A DNA stretch of 64,000 bases from an uncultured Sphingomonas sp. (GTDB lineage: Bacteria > Pseudomonadota > Alphaproteobacteria > Sphingomonadales > Sphingomonadaceae), in NCBI RefSeq assembly GCF_937859915.1, contig NZ_CALMAW010000029.1, positions 1 through 64,000 on the forward strand. Direction: 5' to 3'. A model generated the notes under the pieces. It was not told where the DNA came from and did no database searches. It was given only the letters and a program-made list of their open reading frames with translations. Shown here in pieces: positions 16,695-25,368 of this stretch. Each line of letters opens with the position of its first letter. Position 1 is the first letter of the stretch. The position numbers were made by a program, and so were the translations under genes.

Positions 16695-17581
16695 ACTATC
16701 TCCCGTGATGCGAGCAGGCCGAGCCCGGCGATCGCGCAGGCGTCGCCATCGAGATGCGAGATGGCGAGGTCCTGCCGCGCGGCGGCCTGCGAATAGAGCG
16801 CGGCAAGACCCGGGTCGCCGATCAGCGCGATCCGCGCGGGCCTTTCGCCGACGAGCGCCAGCGCCTCGGCGAATTCACCCCCGATCAGCAGTCCGGACAG
16901 CAGGCCGAGAGCCCAGCCGAGACTGCGGCCTTCGAGCAGCTGCGCGGCGCGCGCCTCGAACAGCCCCGCCAGAAGGCCGGTGCCGGCGCGTGCCAGGCCG
17001 ATCGCGAAGCCCTCCTCGCGGCCGGTCGCATCGGTCCCGGCGCGGGTCAGCGTCGAATGATCGCGCAGCAACGCGAACATCTCGCCGGTTGGGAATGTGT
17101 GGAAGCGCGTGACGCGGCCGTCGATGAGTTCGGCCCATTTGCTGTGGGTGCCCGGCAGCACCAGCAGCGCGCGCCCTTCGGCCAGCGTCGGATCCAACGC
17201 AGTGGCGCCGAAGATCTGCGTCTCCTCGCCGCGCATCACGTCGGCATGGCCGGCGAAATTGGCGCTGCACAGACCGGGCGCGACCGAAACCGCGATGCCG
17301 TCGACATCGGTCGTCGCGATCTGTGCGCGCCAGCCGACGACGTCGGCAGGGCAGGGCGCATAGGGCACTTCGATCAGCCCGTTGCGAGATCCCGCCATCC
17401 CGCACAGCAGGACACCCGCGAGCGCCGCGTCGCGCCACGGCGTCAGCGTCGCGGCGAGCGTCTCGGCGGGTGAGGCGGCAAGCTGGCCGATGCCGGGCCC
17501 GTCGAGCCGGTCGACGATCGCCCCGTCCTCCAGGCGGAACAGGCGCAGCCGGGTCGTTCCCCAGTCGCCGAGGATCGTCAT
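16691..17581 (-). CDS. dgoK: 2-dehydro-3-deoxygalactonokinase
   Basis: A 296-residue DgoK-family kinase that phosphorylates 2-keto-3-deoxygalactonate with ATP, feeding the next enzyme in the operon. The N-terminal nucleotide-binding loop is ILGDWGTTRLRLFRL. Other family segments include LLCGMAGSRNG, VLPGTHSKWAELIDGRV and TFPTGEMFALLRDHS. It overlaps by 4 bp (ATGA) with both the SMP-30 gene before it and the aldolase after it, so all three are translated together. Confidence 0.93.
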   Translation of the reverse strand: MTILGDWGTTRLRLFRLEDGAIVDRLDGPGIGQLAASPAETLAATLTPWRDAALAGVLLCGMAGSRNGLIEVPYAPCPADVVGWRAQIATTDVDGIAVSVAPGLCSANFAGHADVMRGEETQIFGATALDPTLAEGRALLVLPGTHSKWAELIDGRVTRFHTFPTGEMFALLRDHSTLTRAGTDATGREEGFAIGLARAGTGLLAGLFEARAAQLLEGRSLGWALGLLSGLLIGGEFAEALALVGERPARIALIGDPGLAALYSQAAARQDLAISHLDGDACAIAGLGLLASREIV

Positions 17582-18435
17582 GCGTCGAGCATCGCAGGGG
17601 TGACGGCCTGGCCGGCCACCTCGACCGGGAAGGCGAAGAGACCGCCAGCCAGCGGTTGCTCGGCCAATGCCGCTTCATCCATGTCGCCGCGCGCGGTGGT
17701 CGCGAACGCGGTCTTGCGGTCCGGTCCGCCGAAGGCGAGCTTGGTGATGTTGGCGCAGGGGAAGCGCACCTCCTGCACGAGCCGGCCGTCGGGCGCATAG
17801 CGCCGCGCCGCCCAGCCGCCCCACAACCCGACCCAGACATGATCTTCGCTGTCGATCGTGACGCCATCGGGATTGCCGGCCGCCGCCTCGATGCGGACGA
17901 ACACCTCGCCCTGGTCGAGCCGGTTGCTGTCGCCGACGTCGAATCGCCAGATCGTCCGCTCGGGCGTGTCGACATGATAGAGCCATCGCCCGTCGCCGCT
18001 CACCGCCGGGCCGTTGGTGATCATGCTCTCACCACCGGCGACGTGGATCGCGCCGTCGGCATGGACGTGGACCGCGCCGGTGACATGCTCCTCGCCATTG
18101 TCCATCGATCCGAACCAGAGCCGGCCATGGATGTCGGTGGTGGCATCGTTGAAGCGGTTGCCGGCGCGCATCGCGACGCGGTCGATCTCGCCGGTGATGC
18201 GCTCGCCGTCGAAATGCTGGAGCGCGCCGACATTGCCGACGACGAAACCGCCGCCGACGCGCGGCAGAATGAAACTCGGCATTCCGCCGACCGCGATGCT
18301 GCGCCGATCGCTGCCGTCCGCCGCGCAGCGATGGATGCGGCCCTGCTTGATGTCGACGAACCACAGCGCCTGCGCGATCGGATCCCACAGCGGCCCTTCG
18401 CCCAGCGTCGCGCCCAGCGGCCAGATACACTCCAT
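17578..18435 (-). CDS. SMP-30/gluconolactonase family sugar lactonase
   Basis: A 285-residue six-bladed propeller enzyme expected to hydrolyse an aldonolactone. Metal ligands are in the family positions: Glu in LGEGPLWDP near the N-terminus, Asn in RFNDATTDIHGRLWFGSMD, and Asp in the NPDGVTIDSEDHVWVGLW region. GGAGA six bases upstream supports the ATG at 18435. As first gene of an operon with dgoK and dgoA it most likely makes galactonate (or arabinonate/fuconate-type acid) from its lactone. The dehydratase and sugar dehydrogenase needed to complete the pathway are not in this window. Confidence 0.9.
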   Translation of the reverse strand: MECIWPLGATLGEGPLWDPIAQALWFVDIKQGRIHRCAADGSDRRSIAVGGMPSFILPRVGGGFVVGNVGALQHFDGERITGEIDRVAMRAGNRFNDATTDIHGRLWFGSMDNGEEHVTGAVHVHADGAIHVAGGESMITNGPAVSGDGRWLYHVDTPERTIWRFDVGDSNRLDQGEVFVRIEAAAGNPDGVTIDSEDHVWVGLWGGWAARRYAPDGRLVQEVRFPCANITKLAFGGPDRKTAFATTARGDMDEAALAEQPLAGGLFAFPVEVAGQAVTPAMLDA

Positions 18436-18567
18436 CACATTCTCCGACTGCTTGGCGGGACGACGTCGATCCGCGTCGGCCCATACCGAGTTGAGGGCGG
18501 CCCGCAAGAGCGGCAGAGTCGCGGCGATGGACCGACGTCTCGTCTGCCGGCTTTGGATCGCGACAGG

Positions 18568-19551
18568 CTAGCCGGGCAAGACAAAGCGATCGCCGGGCGC
18601 GGCCGCGATGAAGCGGGCGGCGTCGATGCCGCGCTCGGCAAGGCACAGGCGTAGGCGGTCCGCAGGCTCGTCGCGCGCTTCGTCGGTCAGCTGCAGGCTG
18701 CCCCAATGGATCCCGATCGCGTGGCGCGCGTCGAGGTCGAGCATGATCCGCACCGCCTCCTCGGGATCGGTGTGCTGCGCGGCCATGAACCAGCGCGGGG
18801 CATAGGCACCGATCGGGATCAGCGCGATGTCGGGCGCGCCATGGCGGTCGCGCATCGCGCGGAAGATCGCGCCGTCGCCATAGCCGGTGTCGCCCGCGAA
18901 ATAGACCGAGCCCGCCGGGGTCTGCAGCATGAAGCCGCCCCACAGCGCCATGCGGCGATCGCCCGGGCCGCGCGCTGACCAATGGTGTGCCGGGACGATA
19001 GCGACCTGCGCATGGCCCGCCAGCGCGACCGTGTCGCCCCAGTCGCCGACGGCGATCCGCGCATCCGCGATATGGCGGCGTATGATGGCGTCGTTGCCGA
19101 GCGGCGTGACGATCAGCGGCCGGTGGCGATCGTGGAGCCGCCTGAGCGTCGCGACGTCGAGATGATCATAATGGTTGTGCGACAGCAGCACCGCATCGAT
19201 CCGCGGCAGATCCTCGAACGCGATGCCGGGGGCGGTGACGCGCCTCGGCCCCGCGAAGCGCACCGGGCTCGCCCGGTCGGACCATAGCGGGTCGGTCAGG
19301 ATGTTGAGGCCGGGCGCCTGGACCAGCGCGGTCGCGTGGCCGACCATCGTGACGCAGAGCCCCGCGACATCGGCATCGGGCACGGCCGGGACGATCGGGA
19401 TATGCGCCGGCCATTTCGCGGTGGTCTCGCCGAACTTCCAGCGCAGCATCTCGCGCAGGCTGCGATCTGTCGGGGGATGGCCTGGATTGTGGAAGCGGAG
19501 GCCATCGAAATGGTCGCTGATTGGGCCGTGGTAATAGCGGTTGCGCGGCAT
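18568..19551 (-). CDS. MBL-fold metallohydrolase, NAPE-PLD/UlaG-like
   Basis: A 327-residue metallo-beta-lactamase-fold protein. The zinc motif is LLSHNHYDHLD (H125, H127, D129, H130), preceded by GHATALVQAPGLNILTDPLW and followed by IVPAHHWSARG and YFAGDTGYGDG with further ligands. The N-terminal NRYYHGPISDHFDGLRFHNP matches the NAPE-hydrolysing phospholipase D-like branch, so action on a lipid phosphodiester is possible, but bacterial members are mostly uncharacterised. It has no signal peptide. Transcribed away from the flavin reductase gene. Confidence 0.9.
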   Translation of the reverse strand: MPRNRYYHGPISDHFDGLRFHNPGHPPTDRSLREMLRWKFGETTAKWPAHIPIVPAVPDADVAGLCVTMVGHATALVQAPGLNILTDPLWSDRASPVRFAGPRRVTAPGIAFEDLPRIDAVLLSHNHYDHLDVATLRRLHDRHRPLIVTPLGNDAIIRRHIADARIAVGDWGDTVALAGHAQVAIVPAHHWSARGPGDRRMALWGGFMLQTPAGSVYFAGDTGYGDGAIFRAMRDRHGAPDIALIPIGAYAPRWFMAAQHTDPEEAVRIMLDLDARHAIGIHWGSLQLTDEARDEPADRLRLCLAERGIDAARFIAAAPGDRFVLPG

Positions 19552-19853
19552 CTGAGGTCCCGGTGGCTGCCGCGACCAGATGGGGATGGGCAGGCGACAA
19601 AGATAGGCGCGAACTCGGACGGCGCTGATTGCGCTCTAGGATCGCGCCGTCCCCGCGCAGCGATGTCAGCGTCTTCACCGGCGGGCCGCGAAGAAAGGCG
19701 GTCGGCCCGCATGCTTTGGGACGAGCCAAGACGCCGGGTGCATCATCCTGGTCGCACATCGGTTTTCGAGCGATCTGCCATTATGTCGCGGTGGCGGATT
19801 ATGTAGAGGGAGGCCGACAGGGCGCGCGTGCCGCGGGCGGGAAGGGTGACAGA
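19552..19853. other. divergent intergenic region, no gene recognised
   Basis: These 302 bp separate the minus-strand MBL hydrolase from the plus-strand flavin reductase and must hold both promoters. I see no convincing coding frame with a ribosome binding site, no strong terminator hairpin and no recognised operator. Confidence 0.5.
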
Positions 19854-20351
19854 ATGAGCATCGCATTGGACAGCGCGGCGTTTCGCAGGATTCTGGGACA
19901 TTATCCGACCGGCGTCTGCGCGGTCACGGCGATGGTCGACGGCGCCCCGATGGGCATGGTCGTCGGCTCGTTCACCTCGGTGTCGCTCGATCCGCCGCTG
20001 GTCGCCTTCCTGCCCGATCGCAAGTCGTCGACCTGGCCCAAGATCCAGGCGGCCGGCCGCTTCTGCGTCAACGTGCTCGCCGAGCACCAGCAGGACGTCT
20101 GCCGCGCGCTGTCGTCGAAGGTCGAGAATAAGTTCGAGGCGGTGCCGTATCGGCTGTCGGACGCGGGCCTCCCGATTCTGGCCGGCGTCGTCGCATGGAT
20201 CGACTGCGACCTCTATGCCGTGCACGAAGCCGGCGATCATTTCATCGCGATCGGGCAGGTGCACGCGCTCGACGTCGAGCATCCGCATCGCCCCCTGCTG
20301 TTCTTCCAGGGCGGCTACGGGCAATTTTCGCCATTCGCGAGCGCGGGATAA
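19854..20351 (+). CDS. flavin reductase family protein (HpaC-like)
   Basis: A 165-residue FMN-binding split-barrel protein. Typical segments are FRRILGHYPTGVCAVTAM, GMVVGSFTSVSLDPPLVAFLPDRKSSTWPKI, and FCVNVLAEHQQDVCRALSS. Such proteins reduce free flavin with NAD(P)H for a partner monooxygenase or bind FMN tightly. No monooxygenase component is adjacent, so the partner is unknown. GGGAAGGG precedes the ATG at 19854. The stop abuts the convergent DoxX-family gene with no spacer. Confidence 0.92.
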   Translation: MSIALDSAAFRRILGHYPTGVCAVTAMVDGAPMGMVVGSFTSVSLDPPLVAFLPDRKSSTWPKIQAAGRFCVNVLAEHQQDVCRALSSKVENKFEAVPYRLSDAGLPILAGVVAWIDCDLYAVHEAGDHFIAIGQVHALDVEHPHRPLLFFQGGYGQFSPFASAG

Positions 20352-20819
20352 TCAGTTCGACGAGCGCTTGGCGTAGCTGCGGAACGGCCAGAGGGTCACT
20401 TCGCCCGCAAACAGCGCCCACCAGACCAGCACAGGCTGCAAGGCCAGCCGGGGACCGTGATAGCCCCAGCCGAGCCGCTGGCCGCCGATGCTGATCCCTT
20501 CGAGCGCGTGTCGGATGTTGGCGGGATAGACGCACACCGCATAGGCGGCGAGCATGCTCCCGGCCAGGCGACGCAGCCGCTGCGTCATCAGCGCGGCGGC
20601 ACCGGCGATCTCGCAGAGCCCGGTGACGAAGATCGTCTGGTGCGGGAACGGCACCCAACCGGGGATGATCGCAAGGAAGCTGCCCGGCGAGCGGATGTGC
20701 GCGACGCCGACAAAGGCATAGACGATCGCAAGCACGCAGCGGGACGCCGTCCGCGACCGAAGAAAACCACGGCCGTACCCCTTCCGGCTGGCCTCTGCGG
20801 CGTCGGGGGTCGTCGTCAT
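20352..20819 (-). CDS. DoxX family membrane protein
   Basis: A 155-residue protein with four predicted membrane helices in the DoxX arrangement. It begins with a basic cytosolic stretch, then LAIVYAFVGVAHI, VTGLCEIAGAAALMTQRLRRLAG, AAYAVCVYPANIRHAL and a last helix near PVLVWWALFAGEV. DoxX-like proteins are inner-membrane proteins of mixed or unknown roles (quinone-linked or redox in the better-known cases). AAAGGTGACGAG precedes the ATG at 20819. It converges with the flavin reductase. Confidence 0.85.
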   Translation of the reverse strand: MTTTPDAAEASRKGYGRGFLRSRTASRCVLAIVYAFVGVAHIRSPGSFLAIIPGWVPFPHQTIFVTGLCEIAGAAALMTQRLRRLAGSMLAAYAVCVYPANIRHALEGISIGGQRLGWGYHGPRLALQPVLVWWALFAGEVTLWPFRSYAKRSSN

Positions 20820-21103
20820 CTCGTCACCTTTCCCGATGCGGTTGCGCACCGCCGTCTCGGATCGTTGCGCGGGCCCGTGACAGGCTCGCGGCGTCTCGTC
20901 AGTCGAACGGCCGACGCGTCGCAAAGACGCATGGCGGTGGCGCCGAAGAGATTTGCGGGCCGATCGCGCCGGGCATGCCGTAGCGCCGCTCTTGCGCACT
21001 TTGTTCTAGACCATGGTCTCAGCTATGAGGGCCGCACCCCCCCAGTTATCGGCTGTTAACGCTTGCCCGGCTTCCTATCCCGGAGGCGAATGGGAAGCTT
21101 GTC

Positions 21104-21553
21104 ATGGGTCATCTGACTGCCGCACGAGGCGCGTTCGGTCGCGCAACAGCGCTCCAGGCGGGATCGCGACCGCCAGAGGACAGGAACGGGGTCTATACCG
21201 TCGCCCCCGTCGCCGCAGCGCTTATCCGCTGCGGCATTGCGGGGTTCTGGACCATGCCAGTTCTCGCGGGTTTCATCCGTGATGCCGAAGCTGCGGTCCG
21301 GGCGCTGGACTGTCCGCCGGGCGAGCATATGGTGCTCTGCGACGTCACGCACGCCGCAATCCAGTCGCAGCCGGTGTTCGCGGCCTTCGTCGCGATGCTG
21401 GTCGCCGCGAAGGATCGCCCACGTCGCGTCGCGCTGGTCTCGAACAGCGCGCTGTCGCGGATGCAGGCGCGCCGGCTGATCGCCGCGCGCCCCGACATTG
21501 CCCTGTTCGACGACGAACACGAAGCGTTCCGCTGGCTCACGACGGCCGCATGA
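21104..21553 (+). CDS. small STAS-like protein of unknown function, first of a paralogous pair
   Basis: A 149-residue protein with no signal peptide. From residue 30 it runs VYTVAPVAAALIRCGIAGFW, then an AEAAVRALDCPPGEHMVLCDVTH segment, a helix, PRRVALVSNSALSRMQARRL and a final IALFDDEHEAFRWL. This alternation of strands and helices resembles SpoIIAA/STAS-like folds, but no catalytic set is visible. It aligns along its length with the next gene, and its TGA overlaps that gene's ATG (ATGA at 21550-21553). Function unknown. Confidence 0.72.
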   Translation: MGHLTAARGAFGRATALQAGSRPPEDRNGVYTVAPVAAALIRCGIAGFWTMPVLAGFIRDAEAAVRALDCPPGEHMVLCDVTHAAIQSQPVFAAFVAMLVAAKDRPRRVALVSNSALSRMQARRLIAARPDIALFDDEHEAFRWLTTAA

Positions 21554-21981
21554 CCGGCCTGACCGCCTCCGCCCTGCGCGTGCAGCAGCCCCCGGTCGGT
21601 GTCGCACCCGACTGCGAATTCACGATCAGCGTCGATCATCCGCACCGGCTGGTGCGCGCGACGCTCATCGGCTTCTTCACCCCGGCCGAGGTCGAGCGCT
21701 TCGCCCGGGAGGAACAAGCGGCCGTCGAGACGCTCGATTGTCCGAAAGGTGAGCACCGCGTACTGATCGACGCCTCGCAATGCCAGGTCCACACGCGGGA
21801 GGTCGCGGAAGCCTTTGCGCGGCTGGCGAGCGATCCGCCGATCAAGGCGCGTCGCATCGCGGTCGTCGCCAACGGCACGCTGCATCGGATCCAGACGCGC
21901 CGCATATTGGACGCGGATCGCAGCGCGATGTTCGACACGCTTGCCGACGCCGAACGATGGATCCTGGCGGATGCGGGGTAG
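21550..21981 (+). CDS. small STAS-like protein of unknown function, second of a paralogous pair
   Basis: A 143-residue protein paralogous to the gene before it: FTISVDHPHRLVRATLIGFFT, ETLDCPKGEHRVLIDASQCQ, RRIAVVANGTLHRIQTRRIL and MFDTLADAERWIL align with its neighbour's ALDCPPGEHMVLCDVTH, RRVALVSNSALSRMQARRL and LFDDEHEAFRWL. The two are translationally coupled by an ATGA overlap, which suggests a heterodimer or two components of one small system. The RVLIDAS strand and the C-terminal AERWIL helix are typical of STAS-like single-domain proteins. No enzymatic motif is seen. Confidence 0.75.
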   Translation: MTGLTASALRVQQPPVGVAPDCEFTISVDHPHRLVRATLIGFFTPAEVERFAREEQAAVETLDCPKGEHRVLIDASQCQVHTREVAEAFARLASDPPIKARRIAVVANGTLHRIQTRRILDADRSAMFDTLADAERWILADAG

Positions 21982-21987
21982 CGATAG

Positions 21988-23742
21988 CTAGGGCGCGACG
22001 CCGAGCGTCTTTGCCCGATCGGGCAGCGTGGGATTGATCGTCGTCGCGGCGGCGACGTCGGCGTCGCCCTGCGGGACGAGCCCCTTGCGCCTTTCCGCGA
22101 GGCCGCGGCCGTAGAGCGACCACGCCAGGCGCGGCGTCAGCGCGAGCGCGGCATCATAGTCGGCGATCGCCTTGTCGAACGCGCCCATCCGCAGATAGAC
22201 GAGCCCGCGGCTGTCGAGGATCATCGCGGTGTGCGGGCGCAGATGCAGCGCGCCGTTGCAATCGGACAGCGCCTTGTCGAGATCGCGTCCCGCCTGCGCG
22301 CGCGCCCAGCAGCGTTGGTTGAGCGCCTCGCCGCGGCGACTGTCGTCGGGATGCGCCTGGATCCACAGATCATATTGCGCGACCGCCGCGTCGAACGCAT
22401 CGACACGATCGTAGAGAGAGCCGATCTCGAGCCGCCTGTCGGACGGCTTCGCGACGAGCTTCTCGGCGGCGTCGATGTCGTCGCGCGCCTCGGCCTTGTC
22501 GGGCACCGCGATCCGCAGCGCCGCGCGGGTGAGATGGGCGTCGACGTTTCCGGGGTCGAGCGCGATGGTCCGATCGAGATCGGCGAGCGCCAGAAAGGTC
22601 TGGCCCGCGGCGAACCGCGCCATCGCCCGCTGATAGACATAGCGGCCGTCGGTCGGCGCAAGGTCACAGGCGCGCGAAAAATCGGCGATCGCCTGGTCAT
22701 ATTGCTTGCGCGATGCGAAGGCGGCGCCGCGGCGGCTGAAGCTCTCGGCGTCGGTGGGCGCTGCCGTCGCATCGGCCGGCACTGTCTCTTCGGTACCGTC
22801 GGACGACACGACACGCTGCGGCGTGATGTTGAAAACGGGGCCGCCGTCATAGGTGAAGAACAGCTTGCGCAGGCCGTTTGCGACATAGACGCGGTGCGAC
22901 AGGAAGAAGTCCGCGCCGATCAGCATGTCGCCGTCGTCGAGCCCGATGTCTCCGATGCGGATGTGGATATTCCTGATCTCCTCATCGCCGATCTTGAGGC
23001 TGGCGATCGGCGCGATCCAGGTCTGGACGATGTGACGACCGAGCCCGCGCGAAAAGCCGGCGGGCTTCACCCCCGGGCTGCTCGGCGTGATGCCCGCACG
23101 GGCGGCAGCGCTGAGCGACAGGATCGAGGTGCCCGCGCCGGTGTCGAAGATCGCCCGGGTGCTGATGCCATTGACCTGAACAGGCCCGATGGTGTGCGGG
23201 TTGCCGGGGTTGCGCGGCGCGACCGTGACGATCGACACCGGTCTGCCGCCCGACCAGTAGGCGAGATTATGGCCGGCGCAATCCTTTGCCCTCATCAGCC
23301 GGATCATGCCGTGCTCGAGATCATATTCGACATCGGCGATGCCCAGCACATTCTGCCCGAGCAGACCGACGCCGCCGACCTCGCTGCCGCCGACCAGAAA
23401 CTGGACGTGCGGGATGGTCACGCCCGCGAGCACGAGCGATTTGACTGTCGTCAGCGACGGGATGGTCTCGCCGCCGATGCCGCGGGTGCGGAAGGACGGT
23501 GACATCGCCTCCAGACCGAGACCCAGTTCGGCGGCGCTGCCCGGCGAGATCGAGCTATAGAAGGCGCCGCTGTCGGCGACGAACTGGACCTCGTGGCCGT
23601 TGATCGTGGCGGAAACCAGCGGCTGCATCCCAGCCATGGTGACCCTGAGTTCGAGCATCTGCCCGATCTGGCAGGCGGCCAGCAGCGGGGCGGGGCAGAG
23701 AAGCGCGATCGCACAGGCCAGCCCTGAAAGCAGTGTCTTCAT
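21988..23742 (-). CDS. double retropepsin-like aspartyl protease with TPR domain
   Basis: A 584-residue exported protein: signal peptide (about 1-23, ending LLAACQ), then two retropepsin-like modules and a TPR region. Module 1 (about 35-150) has FVADSGAFYSSIS; module 2 (about 175-310) has IFDTGAGTSILS and MLIGADFFLSHRVYV. Thus module 1 carries DSG and module 2 the classical DTG, so the two may pair as a pseudo-dimeric active site. Residues about 330-575 form TPR-like repeats (SFSRRGAAFASRKQYDQAIADF and ILDSRGLVYLRMGAFDKAIADY-like). GGGGGGAC precedes the ATG. Periplasmic proteolysis or scaffolding is inferred. Confidence 0.88.
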   Translation of the reverse strand: MKTLLSGLACAIALLCPAPLLAACQIGQMLELRVTMAGMQPLVSATINGHEVQFVADSGAFYSSISPGSAAELGLGLEAMSPSFRTRGIGGETIPSLTTVKSLVLAGVTIPHVQFLVGGSEVGGVGLLGQNVLGIADVEYDLEHGMIRLMRAKDCAGHNLAYWSGGRPVSIVTVAPRNPGNPHTIGPVQVNGISTRAIFDTGAGTSILSLSAAARAGITPSSPGVKPAGFSRGLGRHIVQTWIAPIASLKIGDEEIRNIHIRIGDIGLDDGDMLIGADFFLSHRVYVANGLRKLFFTYDGGPVFNITPQRVVSSDGTEETVPADATAAPTDAESFSRRGAAFASRKQYDQAIADFSRACDLAPTDGRYVYQRAMARFAAGQTFLALADLDRTIALDPGNVDAHLTRAALRIAVPDKAEARDDIDAAEKLVAKPSDRRLEIGSLYDRVDAFDAAVAQYDLWIQAHPDDSRRGEALNQRCWARAQAGRDLDKALSDCNGALHLRPHTAMILDSRGLVYLRMGAFDKAIADYDAALALTPRLAWSLYGRGLAERRKGLVPQGDADVAAATTINPTLPDRAKTLGVAP

Positions 23743-23847
23743 GGCAAATGTCCCCCCTCGCGCCGCCCCCGGCTTATCGCCCTACGCTAGAGCGGACGGC
23801 GGCGGCGGCGCCACGTTTTTCGATTCTGAAACAGATGAAGGGCGCGA

Positions 23848-25173
23848 TCAAAACTGCCCGTGCAGCCGCACCGCGAACACGTTGGCCGGACCGCGGTCCC
23901 GGTTGTAGCCGGGGTTGGCGACGAGCTGATAGTCGAGGCTGATCTCGACGCCCTTGACCGCCTTCCAATCATAATAGGCCTCGCCGATCGCCTCGGCGCC
24001 GGGATGCGGCAGCCGGCCGTCGCCGACCAGCACGCCGAGCCCGCCCGCATCGAGATAACGCTCATGGTCCTTTGAAATGCCGTTGACGACCGCGGCGATC
24101 CCGACCGTGTCTCCGGCGCGGCCCCAACCCTTGCCGTCGATCGCGACGCCGAGCTGCGCGGTGCGATCGATGTCGGTGAAGTCATAGGGCTCGATCTGGC
24201 CGTTCGCGACGCCGGCGCGCGCGAAGAGTCCGACGCTGTCGGACACCGCCTGCTCGATATTGACGCTGGCGCCGACCCGGGTGCGTCGTTCGCGGACGAG
24301 CGCGGTATCGGGCGTCGCACCGGTCGCCGCCGCAAGCGCCAGCGCATCGTCGAAGCGACCGAACTGACCGCGGTTGCGGAACAGCGTGACCCGCACCGCG
24401 CCGTCGCGGCCGGCAATCTGGTGGCGATGCTCGATCTCGCCGTCGAGCTGATACTGGCCGAAGCCCTTCTCGAGCGTTTCGCCATTGGGCACGGTCGAAA
24501 GGTTGAACGCGCCGACGCGAAGCGTCCACGGCCCCTGATACCATTCGGCGGCAACCCCGGTCGAATAGCCCCAGGCGTCGGCGGCATAGTCGAAGCTGCC
24601 GGCGTCGACGAGCGACCAGTTCAGGAAGTCGCCGCGCGGATCGTGCGCATATTTATTGGTGTCGAACACATCGCCGACGCCGAATTTGCCGATCGTCAGC
24701 ACGAGGCGGTCCGCGCTGCGCGTGCCGCCGAGCTGGTTGGCGGCGGCCTCGACCGTCTCGCTGCCGCCGCCGAGATCGACAGTCTGCCGGAAGAAGGCAC
24801 GCTGGAGCCGGAAATAAGGGTGCTTCTTGCCGACCTTATAGGCTTCCGCGCTGGGGAATCCCGCGACGCCCAGCGTGTTGGACAACCCGAACCCCTGGTC
24901 GATCTCGGGGTCGGCCCAGATCTCGGCACCGGCCCAGGGCCGCACACCGACATACAGCGTCGCGTCGATCGTCTCCTTGCGCTGGTCGGGCGTCAGGCTG
25001 TTGGCGCCGCTATAGGGCGAAGCGAAGCCCGGTGTTCCCTGCAGCACGAAGGTCGCCTGACCGTGGACCGCGATGTCCTCGGGCCTGGCAGGCGCATCGT
25101 CGGCGGAGGCTCGCGTCGGTGCGATCGTGGCCACCGCAGACGCCGCCAGCGCAAGAAGCGAGACTCGAAGCAT
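23848..25173 (-). CDS. carbohydrate-selective porin, OprB family
   Basis: A 441-residue outer-membrane barrel with a signal peptide (cleaved near RASADD). OprB features include HGQATFVLQGTPGFASPY, TLYVGVRPWAGAEIWADPE, QGFGLSNTLGVAGFPSAEAYKVG, and VLTIGKFGVGDVFDTNKYAHDPR, ending in the aromatic C-terminus LHGQF. It should let sugars or other small polar solutes cross the outer membrane. AAGGGGAA supports the ATG at 25173. It is divergent from the TonB receptor at 25369 and shares a promoter region with Pho-box-like repeats. Confidence 0.9.
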   Translation of the reverse strand: MLRVSLLALAASAVATIAPTRASADDAPARPEDIAVHGQATFVLQGTPGFASPYSGANSLTPDQRKETIDATLYVGVRPWAGAEIWADPEIDQGFGLSNTLGVAGFPSAEAYKVGKKHPYFRLQRAFFRQTVDLGGGSETVEAAANQLGGTRSADRLVLTIGKFGVGDVFDTNKYAHDPRGDFLNWSLVDAGSFDYAADAWGYSTGVAAEWYQGPWTLRVGAFNLSTVPNGETLEKGFGQYQLDGEIEHRHQIAGRDGAVRVTLFRNRGQFGRFDDALALAAATGATPDTALVRERRTRVGASVNIEQAVSDSVGLFARAGVANGQIEPYDFTDIDRTAQLGVAIDGKGWGRAGDTVGIAAVVNGISKDHERYLDAGGLGVLVGDGRLPHPGAEAIGEAYYDWKAVKGVEISLDYQLVANPGYNRDRGPANVFAVRLHGQF

Positions 25174-25269
25174 AAATTCCCCTTGTTCGCGCGCCCTTAC
25201 CGCCGGGCCAGCGTAGCTGTCCACCGCCGATCCCGAGCGGGAGGGAGCTGGCGAAAATGTTTCGGCCGC

Positions 25270-25309
25270 GCGTCACATAGTCGATACCAAACCGTCACGA
25301 GACTGTCCG
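25270..25309 (+). promoter_or_regulatory. Pho-box-like 11-bp-phased repeats
   Basis: Upstream of the TonB receptor the heptamers GCGTCAC (25270-25276), CCGTCAC (25292-25298) and CTGTCCG (25303-25309) lie at exact multiples of 11 bp, with a degenerate unit TCGATAC at 25281. The Pho box is built of CTGTCAT-like heptamers at 11-bp phase, so this array fits a PhoB site, although no unit is a perfect match. The downstream glycerophosphodiesterase is a typical phosphate-starvation gene. The last unit is 60 bp before the receptor start. Confidence 0.45.
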
Positions 25310-25368
25310 AAACCATCCCTATCGGCCCCTCAACGCTGCACCGCAGCAGCTCCAAGGGGATGTTTTCC

